Part shown: piece after piece, positions 55,394 to 64,000 of the stretch
Layout of the letters: every line of letters begins with the position of its first letter
Position numbering within the stretch: the first letter of the stretch is position 1
NCBI RefSeq assembly: GCF_020360975.1
Contig: NW_025408693.1
Coordinates: 1-64,000, forward strand
Reading direction: 5' to 3'
Source of the DNA: Hirsutella rhossiliensis
Lineage: Eukaryota > Ascomycota > Sordariomycetes > Hypocreales > Ophiocordycipitaceae
DNA length: 64,000 nucleotides
Notes under the pieces: model-generated
The model's input: the letters and a program-made list of their open reading frames with translations, nothing else
Databases searched by the model: none
What the model was told of the DNA's origin: nothing
Made by a program: the position numbers and the translations under genes

Positions 55394-58161
55394 CAGTGTT
55401 GCTAATAATATGACAATAAAGTAGTATACTGCAGTATATACAATACAATACGCGATTTCTCATATTGTACCAATACAATATGCTCGCCGTCATATTGTGA
55501 CGATACAATATAGCGCCTTCCATACTGGCAATATATGGCTTGTATTGTTTGTATTGGTTGGTAGTCATTCGCCTTTCCGTTCCCCAATTCGCGCCAATAT
55601 GATGACGCGTCAAAAAACACGCGTAAATATAAGCATGTTCTATGTATTGTTTTTCGTCTGGCGGACCTCCAGGACGTAAAAGTTTCCTATTGGCGCACGG
55701 AAACGCGTAAATGTATGTATAAATCCAGACCTACAGGGTAGCGGCTCGCCGTCCAAACACTGTTTTCCTCCTCAACCGCTTTCCCACCCCAGGACTTACA
55801 AGCAATCTCGATGCCTCAACAACGCCTGCCTTTTGTTCAAACATCGCCGCGACGGGATTCGTCAATATCAGACGAATACTCGGAGATTTCCAGCCACGGT
55901 TGCATGATCCAGATGAGACCCAAACCACTGAATGCCAATCGTCGCAACCTCGCACGGCCTCCATAAACCCTTCGGCCAAGCCAAGAACATCATGGGTCTT
56001 TTCTCATATGCCAGACGAGGACATAGAGACGAAATACTACAATCAGCGGACCGGAAAGAAGAATGGCGCTGCAAACACTGTGACAAAACGTATTGCTGTT
56101 CCGGTGGAACTGCGGCCCCAGCCAAGCACCTTACGGATCCTCCTCCTGACGGTCACGGCCTCCCAAAGGCGCGCCACGAACTGCCAAAGTCACGAATATA
56201 CGAACTATTCTCGAGATAGCTCGTGTTACGGCCAAAGAACATCCCCGAAAACGCCGTCGGCTCAACGATCAATCCGGAGACTCGATCGACCCAGACCAGC
56301 TCGAAGCTTTATACGTAAGGTTTATTACGTCCTGTTCTCTCCCATTTAGGCTTGTGGAATGCCCAGAATTCCGAGCATTCTTAGCCTACCTCAACGCCGA
56401 TATCGATACTTGGCTTCCAGATACACACGAGACCATCAAGAAATGGATTATGCGGCAGTACGAAGGTCAGAAGGAGAAGGTCAAGCAGCGCATCCAGTCA
56501 GCAAAGTCAAAAATTCATATCAGCTGCGACCTATGGACTTCCCCCAACTCTTTGGCCATCTTAGGCGTAGTTGCTCATTACGTTGCAGAAGACAGTCAGT
56601 TGGAACACCATGTCTTGGCTTTGAAAGACATCGACAGTGAGCACGACGGATATCACCTGGCAAGGGCAATTTTGGAAGTGGTTGATGACTGGGGTTTGCT
56701 TCCAACCTTGGATATTTTGTGATGGACAATGCAGGCAATAACGATACAATGATGAGATCTCTTTCCCTTGGTAAGTACGGCGCACTGTTTTTCTGACTGG
56801 CCCTAACATTTACAGGCCTTCTACGTCGATATGACATTCGATACGATCCCAAATCTCACCGACTCCGCTGCCAAGGTCACATTATCAACCTTGCCGCCAA
56901 AGCTTTCCTCTTCGTTACCGATAATGAGAAGCTCAAAGACGACGAACGTGATGGGCATAATGTGACACTAAAAGAGATCGAGGCGTGGCGGAAAAGGGTC
57001 CCCTTGGCAAGCTCCACAACTTCGTGGTTTTCGTCCAAAGTAGTGTTCAGCGTCGCCAAAAGTTTCTGGCCATCAGCCATAATCGCAAGCTTGCGCGAGA
57101 TAATGACACGAGGTGGAGTTCGTGGTACACCATGCTACGAGCGGCCTTGCATCTTAGAGGCGCAGTCGAGGATATTTCAACAAATGGGTGGAAGGAGATT
57201 GTGCCGGAGACGAGCTCTCCCGAGGAGTGGGTCATCCTCGAGAAGATCAAGTCTTTCTTGGAGAAGCTTAAAATGACGACAAAGGCCCTTGAGTCATCGT
57301 TTGCAACTCTTGACAATGTTCTCTTGGCTATGGACTTCGTATTGGCGCAATTCGAAGCAGGAAAAGAGGCACATATCGACGATCCGATTATGGCACCAAT
57401 GTATAACTCGGGCTGGGCGAAGATGGATAAGTACTATTGTCTTACTGACGAATCGCCTGCCTACGTCGCTGCGATTGTGCTTCACCCTTCGCATAAATGG
57501 CACTACATACACGAAAACTGGAAGAAGGAGTGGGCTGACTCGTCAAAGAAGCTGATGGAGACACTGTGGGATGATTATAAACCTGTGGAGCCGCCTTCTC
57601 TATCTGAGGTTCCGTTGACGACCACGAACGAGTTCTTGAATTGGAGAAACAAGCACCTACAACCAGCACTTATCACAGACGAGTACGAGCGATATTGTAA
57701 GTCTGAACGGGTTTATGGGTTCACAAGCGCCTCGCATGGTGGCTGGAGGAAACACAGCAAAGAACTACCCATACCTGAGCAAAATGGCGGTGGATATACT
57801 GTCAATTCCCGCAATGTCTGCTGAGCCCGAAAGACTCTTCTCTGGGGCAAAAATAACCATCACAGACCGTCGAAATCGACTTGGGAGTGATGTAATTCAG
57901 GCATTGGAGTGCTTGAAGTCATGGTTTGGGATACAGGATTTTCAGGGTGACGATATTTCAGCAACGACGGTTGAATAATGAGGTCACGTGGGATATACGG
58001 ATATATTGTTTTACTGGCAATATATTTGGTCACTGGCAATACAATACAATATGGACCAATGCCATATTGCGCAATACAATACGCACCTCTTGACAATACA
58101 ATAATATTGCGAGGGGTCCATATTGCCAATATACGTATTGTTTATATTATTAGCAACACTG
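55394..58161 (+). mobile_element. hAT-2 transposon
   Basis: It is 2,768 bp. The ends are cagtgttgctaataatat (left) and its near-identical complement (right), with a perfect 8-bp TSD (CCTTCGTT). Both subterminal regions (55405-55525 and 58000-58140) are dense in 'caatacaata/tattgtattg' units in both orientations. It inserted 31 bp beyond the stop codon of the bZIP relic. Confidence 0.94.
55811..57978 (+). pseudogene. hAT-2 transposase
   Basis: A likely start is the ATG at 55811. The BED-type finger ('CKHCDKTYCC...APAKHL') is in a shifted frame at about 56065-56130. Core blocks follow: 'IHISCDLWTSPNSLAILGVVAHY' by its core, 'MDNAGNNDT' near 56720, 'DNDTRWSSWYTML' and 'AAIVLHPSHKWHY'. The C-terminal hAT dimerisation region is intact at 57715-57978 ('YPYLSKMAVDILSIPAMSAEPER' by its core, then 'FSGAKITITDRRNRL'). 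An intron-like gtaagt...acag stretch at about 56771-56816 separates two parts. Frame changes near 56030, 56220 and 57735 prevent a single ORF. Confidence 0.87.
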
Positions 58162-58169
58162 CCTTCGTT
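58162..58169. repeat. hAT-2 target-site duplication, right
   Basis: CCTTCGTT, identical to 55386-55393. Confidence 0.94.
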
Positions 58170-58199
58170 AGAAACTGGCATCCAGGCATACATGGAAGG

Positions 58200-58770
58200 T
58201 CAAGTGCTGGCTTGAGTGGCTGACCAGGAGCGCTTCCTAGCCTCTAGCTGCACGCCATCCTTGGCCCGGCTGCAGGGGCCACGAAGCAAGCAGCTTCCCA
58301 TTTGATGATCCATGTCTGCCACCTCTGTCATTGGCATGTAGCGTTGCAGCGACTGGACAGGGGCGCCGCCTGCCATAGGTTCGTCGGCGCGAAAGGGATG
58401 GCCTTGTTCGGAATCAGGTGGCAAGATGCCTGACTGCAAGAAATGGGCGATGTGGTCGTCGTTAATACCATGCCTGTTGAGAAGCTCCTGGAGCTGTTTG
58501 TTCTCTCCCCCTACTCTCGCAGCCATCTGGATACCGGTAGAGGCCTCAATGCGCTGATGTTCTTATGCTTTAAGTCCCCGCTCGAGGTCCTGGATATACT
58601 CTCTCCGTCGGGCACGATCTCCTTTGGTTGCCTCGAACTTGGGCCAATTTGCTCTTGCGCTAGAGCAGAGAACAAGAGATGGGCTCTTCTGATCACACCT
58701 TCCTCATTTGGACGCGCCGCAGGCTTACGCTCTGAGAGCTCGATGATGAGCGGGGAAATTCGCCTTTACG
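58200..58770 (-). pseudogene. fungal bZIP transcription factor relic
   Basis: On the minus strand, a basic region split over two frames ('RGNQRRS', then 'RARRREYIQDLERGL') is followed by a stop where the leucine-zipper linker should continue. Then come 'IEASTGIQMAA', 'ENKQLQELLNRHGINDDHIAHFLQSG', quoted here only in part, and a divergent C-terminus to the stop at 58200. The block after the zipper is characteristic of a common ascomycete bZIP family. At least one frame change and one nonsense codon inactivate it. Confidence 0.75.
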
Positions 58771-58969
58771 TTGCTGCCTAGTTTACATTCTATATGAACC
58801 CTTGGTCAGCCCGTCTGAAGAACCTACCTTAGCCTGATACCACAGACCTTCACACAGCAGGGAGCAAGAGCCATCCTGAGCATATCTCTTCTTCGCCGAC
58901 AATTTTGAGGCGCACCTTATACCCTTGTTTTTGGAAACTCTTTACCCAAATTTTTGGACGTAGTTAATC

Positions 58970-59311
58970 ATGGCTAGCCTCGGACCCGACGCCAAAGAAC
59001 TCAAGAAAATCCAGAAGCGGATCAGCGACATTATGCGCGATTACACAGCGGAGCAAGCAAACCATCAAAACTTGCTTAATATTATCGAGAACGCTTCAAG
59101 CACCAATGTGCAGCTAATGTCCGAAAGCGCCTCGAGTTCAAGGAATCGCAGAGGCCGTCGCCAAGTACCCGATATGAACCAAAGGATTGCGGAGTTAAGA
59201 CGGCAGCTCTCTGAGAAGGAAGCGGTGATTGGAAGGCTGTGGAATAAATTGGCCGAGTTACAGGAGCGTGAGCGGGAGTTAATGGCGCGGTCCTTACAAG
59301 GGGGGGCTTAG
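58970..59311 (+). CDS. small coiled-coil protein, hypothetical
   Basis: A 113-codon intact ORF from the ATG at 58970. Two helical heptad-like stretches (about residues 8-45 and 66-106, the latter rich in Leu/Glu/Arg: 'IAELRRQLSEKEAVIGRLW') flank a Ser/Arg-rich linker ('SASSSRNRRGRR'). No catalytic motif, signal peptide or membrane segment is visible. It lies head-to-head with nothing obvious and ends 42 bp before the phosphotransferase-like gene's stop. Composition and an uninterrupted frame support a real gene; its function is unknown to me. Confidence 0.6.
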   Translation: MASLGPDAKELKKIQKRISDIMRDYTAEQANHQNLLNIIENASSTNVQLMSESASSSRNRRGRRQVPDMNQRIAELRRQLSEKEAVIGRLWNKLAELQERERELMARSLQGGA

Positions 59312-59352
59312 TTAAGAGATGTCATTAGATGTTTGAAAGGTAGACTCTATAC

Positions 59353-61193
59353 CTATCTGACTTGTACTAAGCTTTCCGTTTTTTCAAGAAATTCTCGAAT
59401 TAGCCGAGCCTGAGCGTCATCGACGAGCAGCCCATGTCTCGCAAGATATTCGGTGTAGCGCTTAGAGTTCCGAATTTGAAGCTCAACTTGTTGCGCAAGT
59501 ACCTGGTTCTCATCTTTTGCGAAAAAGTCGTTAACCACTGTATCCCTACATGCTTCGGATCCGAATAAGCGTTGAAAGGTAGACATGTAGTATATATCCT
59601 GGAGGTTAGAGGGGTGGCGTAGAATTTGCATTATGGGCGACACTCGTGGCAGAAATCCTTGATCCTGCACGACTTGGTCCTGTTGTAATCCCCAGTCTTG
59701 ACAGAGCTGAGAGCAAGCGCTCGAAGTATTTCCCATCTCCATAAGAAGTGTGCAGAACTCTGAAAAGATATCGCCTCGGGGAACACCAGTAAAGACAAGG
59801 AAGGTAGCTGGATCGTGCCCGGTAATCCATGGCGGTGGCGTGAACAATTGTAGTGGAATCGTGCCGGTAAACTCCCAGTCAATAATTGCGAGAATGTGGA
59901 AGTCGTCATCGATGAGAATGTTACCACATCTTAGATCTGGGTGGGCGAGTATAAATGAAGGGCTAGGCTCCTGTAAGTCGATGCATTTAGGAATTTCCTT
60001 CAATAGACTGTCCAAAGCGAACATCTCCATCTTTGCTTGCCTGCAGTCGAGCTCCTGGACGGGTTGCTTGTATGTTTCTGACAGAATATTGCAATGATAA
60101 TCTGTAAATTGCATTGTAGACGTTAAAACCCATGGGGTGGCCGGCGTTGCGCAGCTTCTTTCGAATTCGTTTGCAGTCATTGAAAGGAAGGGACCAACTA
60201 TGGGATTCGATTCGCCGTTTGGATTCGGCACCAGCGAACCCGCCGTAGAAAACTCAAGCTTGCGTAACTGCGTTAAAACATTGATGAGATCGATGTACAG
60301 ATTTCTCCGTTGTGATTGCATAGTATGTATCCAAGTTCTTGTATCAAGCTGACGCCCGGGGATGAATTCCATAATCATAAATGGCGTTAAAGCGCCCGGT
60401 ACTAACGTATCGTCTTTTCCGTATGCGTAGACGCGAGGGATACGAATCGAAGTGTTGCTTTCGATATATCTGTATAGGTGATTGGGTTACTAGTATTCCA
60501 TCGAACGGGTAATGATACAGCTTACCGCATCGTCGTCACCTCACTTAGGAGCTTGCTCCATGCATCACGAATCATGGGCACGATTGGTATCCTCAAAACC
60601 CAGGTCTTGTCGGTAGATTCAAAGCGAACAAAGAAGCAGATGTTGAAGCTGCCGTTTTTCTGATCAATGACACTACAGGCCCTTTCCCCACCATACTTTG
60701 AGGCCACATGACAGACAGCAGCGCTGTCGATGGAGTCGATGAATGTACGAATCTTGGCTTCAATTTGCCGTTCAGTGAGTGGGAAGAAGATTGGAGCTTC
60801 TTGTTCGGTCTGAGCGCTGGGGGCCTGATCATTTGTGGAGGCGGGTTCTTGTTCCTTGTCCTGGCCTGTTAGTGTCGATGGCAGATTGTTCGGGGAGTCA
60901 AGTCCAGCTGCTGGAAGGCCACGGCAAAGCCCTATTAAACGTGCCGACAGCGACGTCCATTGTGCCTGAAGAAAGCGAAGTGGCATGGATGGCATCCTCG
61001 TACTCGGCTGCCTCGGGCAATTGACGAGGTCGTGGCGATTCAAAGTCGACACGAAGTTGCTGGGTAAGGGGCTGTCGACATGTCGGATAAAGGCCGGGCC
61101 GAGCCGGCTTGCTGACAAAAGGGGATCGTGGGGGGCCAGCAGGGGGTACGAGAGGACGCGGAGGGATGAGGGGGTACCCGTGCCACGCCCCAC
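59353..61193 (-). CDS. aminoglycoside-phosphotransferase-like (APH) family protein
   Basis: Two exons on the minus strand: 61193-60526 and 60469-59353, with a 56-nt GT...AG intron (gtaagc...acag) that splits a codon. The product is 594 residues. Kinase-like features are a nucleotide-binding half in exon 1 ('GSFNICFFVRFESTDKTWVLR' by its core), the 'MIMEFIPGRQLD' hinge, the catalytic loop 'HPDLRCGNILID' (His about 399, Asp about 401, Asn about 406) and the metal-binding Asp in 'AIIDWEFTG' (about 422). In ascomycetes this large family is generally of unknown substrate; antibiotic resistance should not be inferred. The first ~130 residues are Pro/Ser-rich and may be partly mis-started. It is the best-preserved host gene in the window. 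Confidence 0.88.
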
Positions 61194-61385
61194 TTTATTG
61201 TCACTCGCAAGCTCGCAAGCTGTCGAGAAGAAAGGTCCGAACGAAGTGAGGCTTCTAGGTCTCTGTCGTACATCAAGGCTGCCTAGAGGACTTATTCATG
61301 AGGTGGCGATATTATTACGCAACGCCGTTGTGGCCTGCTAGGCAACAGCTACTGCGTAATCATGCGACGAACCTTTCATTTGCGT

Positions 61386-61540
61386 ACTAGTTAAAAGGCC
61401 ACCCAAAAGTGGGTCAAGTGTGGCTTGGTCGCGCGCAAGGTCCGATGCCGCAAAGGTGTGTCCGCGCATTCCTGCCAGCATCGAGGTGCGCGCCAGAGGG
61501 CATGTTGAAGCCGCAGTTGAAGCCGCAAAGTCAAGCTGGC
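61386..61540. repeat. MULE-like terminal inverted repeat fragment
   Basis: The order of motifs 'ccacccaaaagtgggtcaa', 'gtgtggct' and 'tccgatgccgc' parallels the MULE-1/2 TIR ('acccaaaaagtgga', 'ctgtggctg', 'ccgatgccgc') with clear divergence. It is therefore a terminus of a third, related MULE family, without a transposase. Confidence 0.6.
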
Positions 61541-61589
61541 CGCGATGCAATATATGTACGTAGGGCATGTTATTGGAGTCGTAGAGAAC

Positions 61590-62044
61590 ACACTTCCGCC
61601 AATTACTTTGACTGGGTAAAGCTGATCCCTTATCACTCGGGCTCCAGTCACTGCCGTCTTCTGCGCAGCTTCCTTGACTCGTTGCAGCTCGATTTTATCC
61701 CTGCAAATAACCTTCACTTGCTCCGTGTTTCGCGAGTTCCTCACTACTGCCGCGCACCTCCAGGTCGCCTGACCTTCCTTTGCTCTGACCTCACTTTCAA
61801 TGGCTTGCCGGATCGAGCCTACCTGTGCTCGGCCTCTGTCCTGTTCCTCTACTCGCGATGTGTCGATCATGCAGAAAAGCTCGTTCGCATTGGATTCCGC
61901 AGTGCTGTCGGACGAGCGCGATTGGACAGTGCTCTGTCGTGGCGACGGCGATGAACGCGCGACCTCAGCGAAAGTTCTGGGCGGGGTAGCCACTGCGCTC
62001 ACGACGATGGCTTCGAGCTGCTTTTGGACTTGTTTGAGTTGTAT
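61590..62044 (-). pseudogene. LINE ORF1 fragment
   Basis: A minus-strand open frame with LINE Gag features: 'TPPRTFAEVARSSPSP', a Ser-rich linker, 'AIESEVRAKEG', 'VICRDKIELQRVKEAA' and 'GARVIRDQLYPVKV'. It is not the same sequence as the LINE at 18915-20619 but belongs to the same type of ORF1. It ends exactly where gypsy sequence starts at 62045. Confidence 0.68.
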
Positions 62045-63120
62045 TTCGACTCCGCGCTTCAGTTGCTCTGGGACCGCGGCCTGATCGAAGACGGCGAGTA
62101 CCGCAACATACACGCCTCTGTTGTCCAAGGCAACGCCACCTTCCCTTCGGAATACAACCTTTCTGTCCAGGTACCTGACTGCGAAATCGACGACCGCGGA
62201 GCATTGCTCCGGCGCGGCGCTTTATGGGTGCCCAATTGGGAACCACTTCGGACGGCACTGATACAACAGACACACGACTCTCACATTACGGGTCACCCTG
62301 GGCGCGACGTTACGCTCAACATTCTTCAACGGAGCTACTTTTGGCCCCAGCAATACCTTATGGTTCGCCAATTCGTACGGAACTGCAATGTTTGCTCACG
62401 GTCAAAGTCGTGGCGCCACAGCCCACAGGGTCTCCTACGACCTTTGCCTATTCCGGACAGATTTCACAGCGAATTGTCTGTCGACTTCATGGTTGACCTG
62501 CCAGCTAACGGCAAAGGCCCCCGATTTCTGATGGTAATTTGTGATCGGCTGCTCGGCTCTTGTACACTGGAAGCTATGGATTCGATGGAAGCTGAGGCTT
62601 GTGCCGAGCGCTTTGTTCAGTGCCACTACAGATTCCACGGCTTTCCAAAGACGATGACATCTGACAGAGGCAGCAACTGGGTTAGCAAATTCTGGCAACG
62701 GCTTTGTGAACTCGTGCGCATTGAGCAACGTCTATCCACGGCATACCACCCTCAGACCGATGGCGCTACCGAACGGATGAATCAAGAGGTCCTTGTTTAC
62801 CACGAATCTTCGTCGCCTACGCCCAGACCGACTGGGCAGGTCTTCTGCCAATGGCCATGCTCGCGATCAACAACCGCGATTCCTCTGTCACGGGTTACAG
62901 CCCCTTTTTCCTCACTCACGGGTACCACGCCGAGCCTATCCAACAAAACCAAATCTCATCTCGCTCCAAAACCGACCCCAAGGCCCGTGCCGACCACTTC
63001 ATTGCCCGCCTACGAGAGGGTCAAGAATTAGCCCAAGCAGCGAAAGCGACGGCACAACAAATCATGGAACACCAGGCGAATAAAGGGCGGCGGCCAAGTC
63101 AAAAGTTCGTTGTCGGGGAG
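62045..63120 (+). mobile_element. internal fragment of Gypsy-A (integrase region)
   Basis: 1,076 bp matching 32758-33833 of Gypsy-A almost identically. It contains the integrase zinc region and DDE core. It has no LTR, no Gag and no RT. Relative to Gypsy-A it has an extra C at about 62750 (restoring the 'HPQTDGATERM' frame) and lacks one T at about 62801. The left junction is with LINE ORF1 and the right junction with a pogo/Fot transposase gene. Confidence 0.93.
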
Positions 63121-64000
63121 AAATCGGGCTCGTGACCACCCTCTTCCTTTTTTTCGGCTTGACGGCCGCCAATTGTGTTTCCAGTGCCTGAATCTGCAAT
63201 TGAGCTTTTGCTAAAAGGCCATCCTTCTCGTCAAACCCTTTTGTGATCTTCCTGAACAGCAATCTCTTCGTGGGCACGTCGTCGTCTAGCTGGTTGAATT
63301 GAACTACCTGAACCTTCAGATCTTGCGAGCGCCTCGGGGTCGACCACGCAATCTGGGATGTGTCTGATTGCCAGTCACTGGTGGGTAAGTGGCTATTGAA
63401 TGCATTGGCCACATTTTTCGCGTTCCTTTTGCGTCTGTTGCTGTTCTCCAGCAGAAGAGGGCTCAAAAGTGGCTTCGCCATCGACACCGGCCACAAACCC
63501 GTCGCTTTCCAGCCACCCTTGATGTTTGACACAGTGAGCGCTTGCTCGCGTGCTTTCTGGTAGCAGGAAAGAAAGTTTTGCTTGCCGACTGGGCTTGAAT
63601 CGGTCAGGAGGCTGAGAAATCCGACCTGTTTGCGGTAGTAGTGCTTAAGAGCGGAGAAGACAGACAAATCGAGCGGTTGCAGCACATGAGAGGTATGGGG
63701 AGGTAAGAAAAGAAGGTGAATCTGATGCTGGTAGCATAGATACATGAAGTCAACCGTCTCGTGACTTCCGTGGCCGTCCAATACTAGCAGTCTTCGCTCC
63801 GAAGGGTCGGGTGGCTGGGTTCTTGGAATGAACACCTTTTCGAGCCACTCCACCGCAGTTTGGTCCGAAGTCCAGCCGTTCTTTGTCGCAGTGAATTGCC
63901 AGTCACTAAAAGTACTGAGATCTTCTGGGAACCACTGTTGCTGGACCGATTTGCCCTTGAAAATGACGAGTGGAGGAGGAAGGTGCCGGCAGCGGACACG
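63121..64000 (-). pseudogene. pogo/Fot-type DDE transposase, both ends missing in the window
   Basis: An open minus-strand frame enters from beyond 64000 and runs to the gypsy junction at 63121. It shows 'FKGKSVQQQWFP', 'TATKNGWTSDQTAVEWLEKVF' by its core, the catalytic Asp in 'LVLDGHGSHET', 'PHTSHVLQPLDLSVFSALK' (third Asp), 'NIKGGWKATGLWP' and a basic C-terminus 'KPKKRKRVV'. This is the layout of fungal Fot/Pot transposases of the Tc1-mariner superfamily. The last codons and 3' TIR are replaced by gypsy sequence. The N-terminal DNA-binding domain and first catalytic Asp lie outside the window. Confidence 0.85.

Noticed and set aside
61391..62128. A 245-codon minus-strand ORF as a single gene
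   Set aside because: Its first ~28 codons are antisense to the gypsy fragment, the middle is LINE ORF1 and the end is MULE-like TIR. It is a chance read-through of a junction.

Overview
The window looks like an accessory, transposon-rich region of a filamentous ascomycete (Pezizomycotina, probably Sordariomycetes). The evidence is the short GT-AG introns with fungal branch sites, a Zn2Cys6 factor, a FunK1-type kinase relic, a fungal bZIP relic, a DUF3435-type protein and a typical fungal set of mobile elements (Tad-like LINE, chromodomain Ty3/gypsy, Ty1/copia, MULE, hAT, pogo/Fot). The species cannot be named from sequence alone. No rRNA, tRNA, CRISPR array or bacterial operon was seen.

Layout. 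1-4441: non-coding sequence, a LINE 3' scrap and a broken Zn2Cys6 transcription factor. 4513-11176: an inverted scrap of a DNA-ligase gene abutting a copia element on the minus strand. 11706-21696: a gene for an integrase-core (DDE) transposase, split by a MULE (12322-20768) that is itself split by a full-length LINE (14917-20736); the target-site duplications are intact at both levels. 21730-22595: an unrecognised convergent gene. 24411-27024: a second, inverted copy of the same MULE, next to a FunK1 kinase relic. 27819-35373: a fungal family gene broken by a gypsy element with two identical 178-bp LTRs. 35437-38074: a different MULE with 142-bp TIRs. 38188-38814: an intact small gene. 38940-41677: copia and hAT remnants. 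43311-45539: an ATP-dependent DNA ligase gene with frameshifts. 46501-48132: a solo copia LTR and the C-terminal part of a DUF3435 (Starship-captain-like) protein. 49010-50734: a second integrase-core transposase. 50829-58161: three hAT elements, two with perfect 8-bp TSDs. 58200-61193: a bZIP relic, a small coiled-coil gene and an apparently intact aminoglycoside-phosphotransferase-like gene. 61386-64000: a patchwork of MULE TIR, LINE ORF1, a gypsy fragment and a pogo/Fot transposase that runs off the edge.

The functional host content is small: the phosphotransferase-like gene, the 113-aa coiled-coil protein, the 208-aa protein and possibly the ligase. The rest is transposon biology.

Caution on frameshifts. 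Many ORFs carry 1-2 nt length changes, mostly in homopolymers, even in a gypsy copy whose LTRs are identical and between nearly identical MULE copies. Some 'pseudogene' calls may therefore reflect sequencing indels rather than decay; this is noted where it matters.
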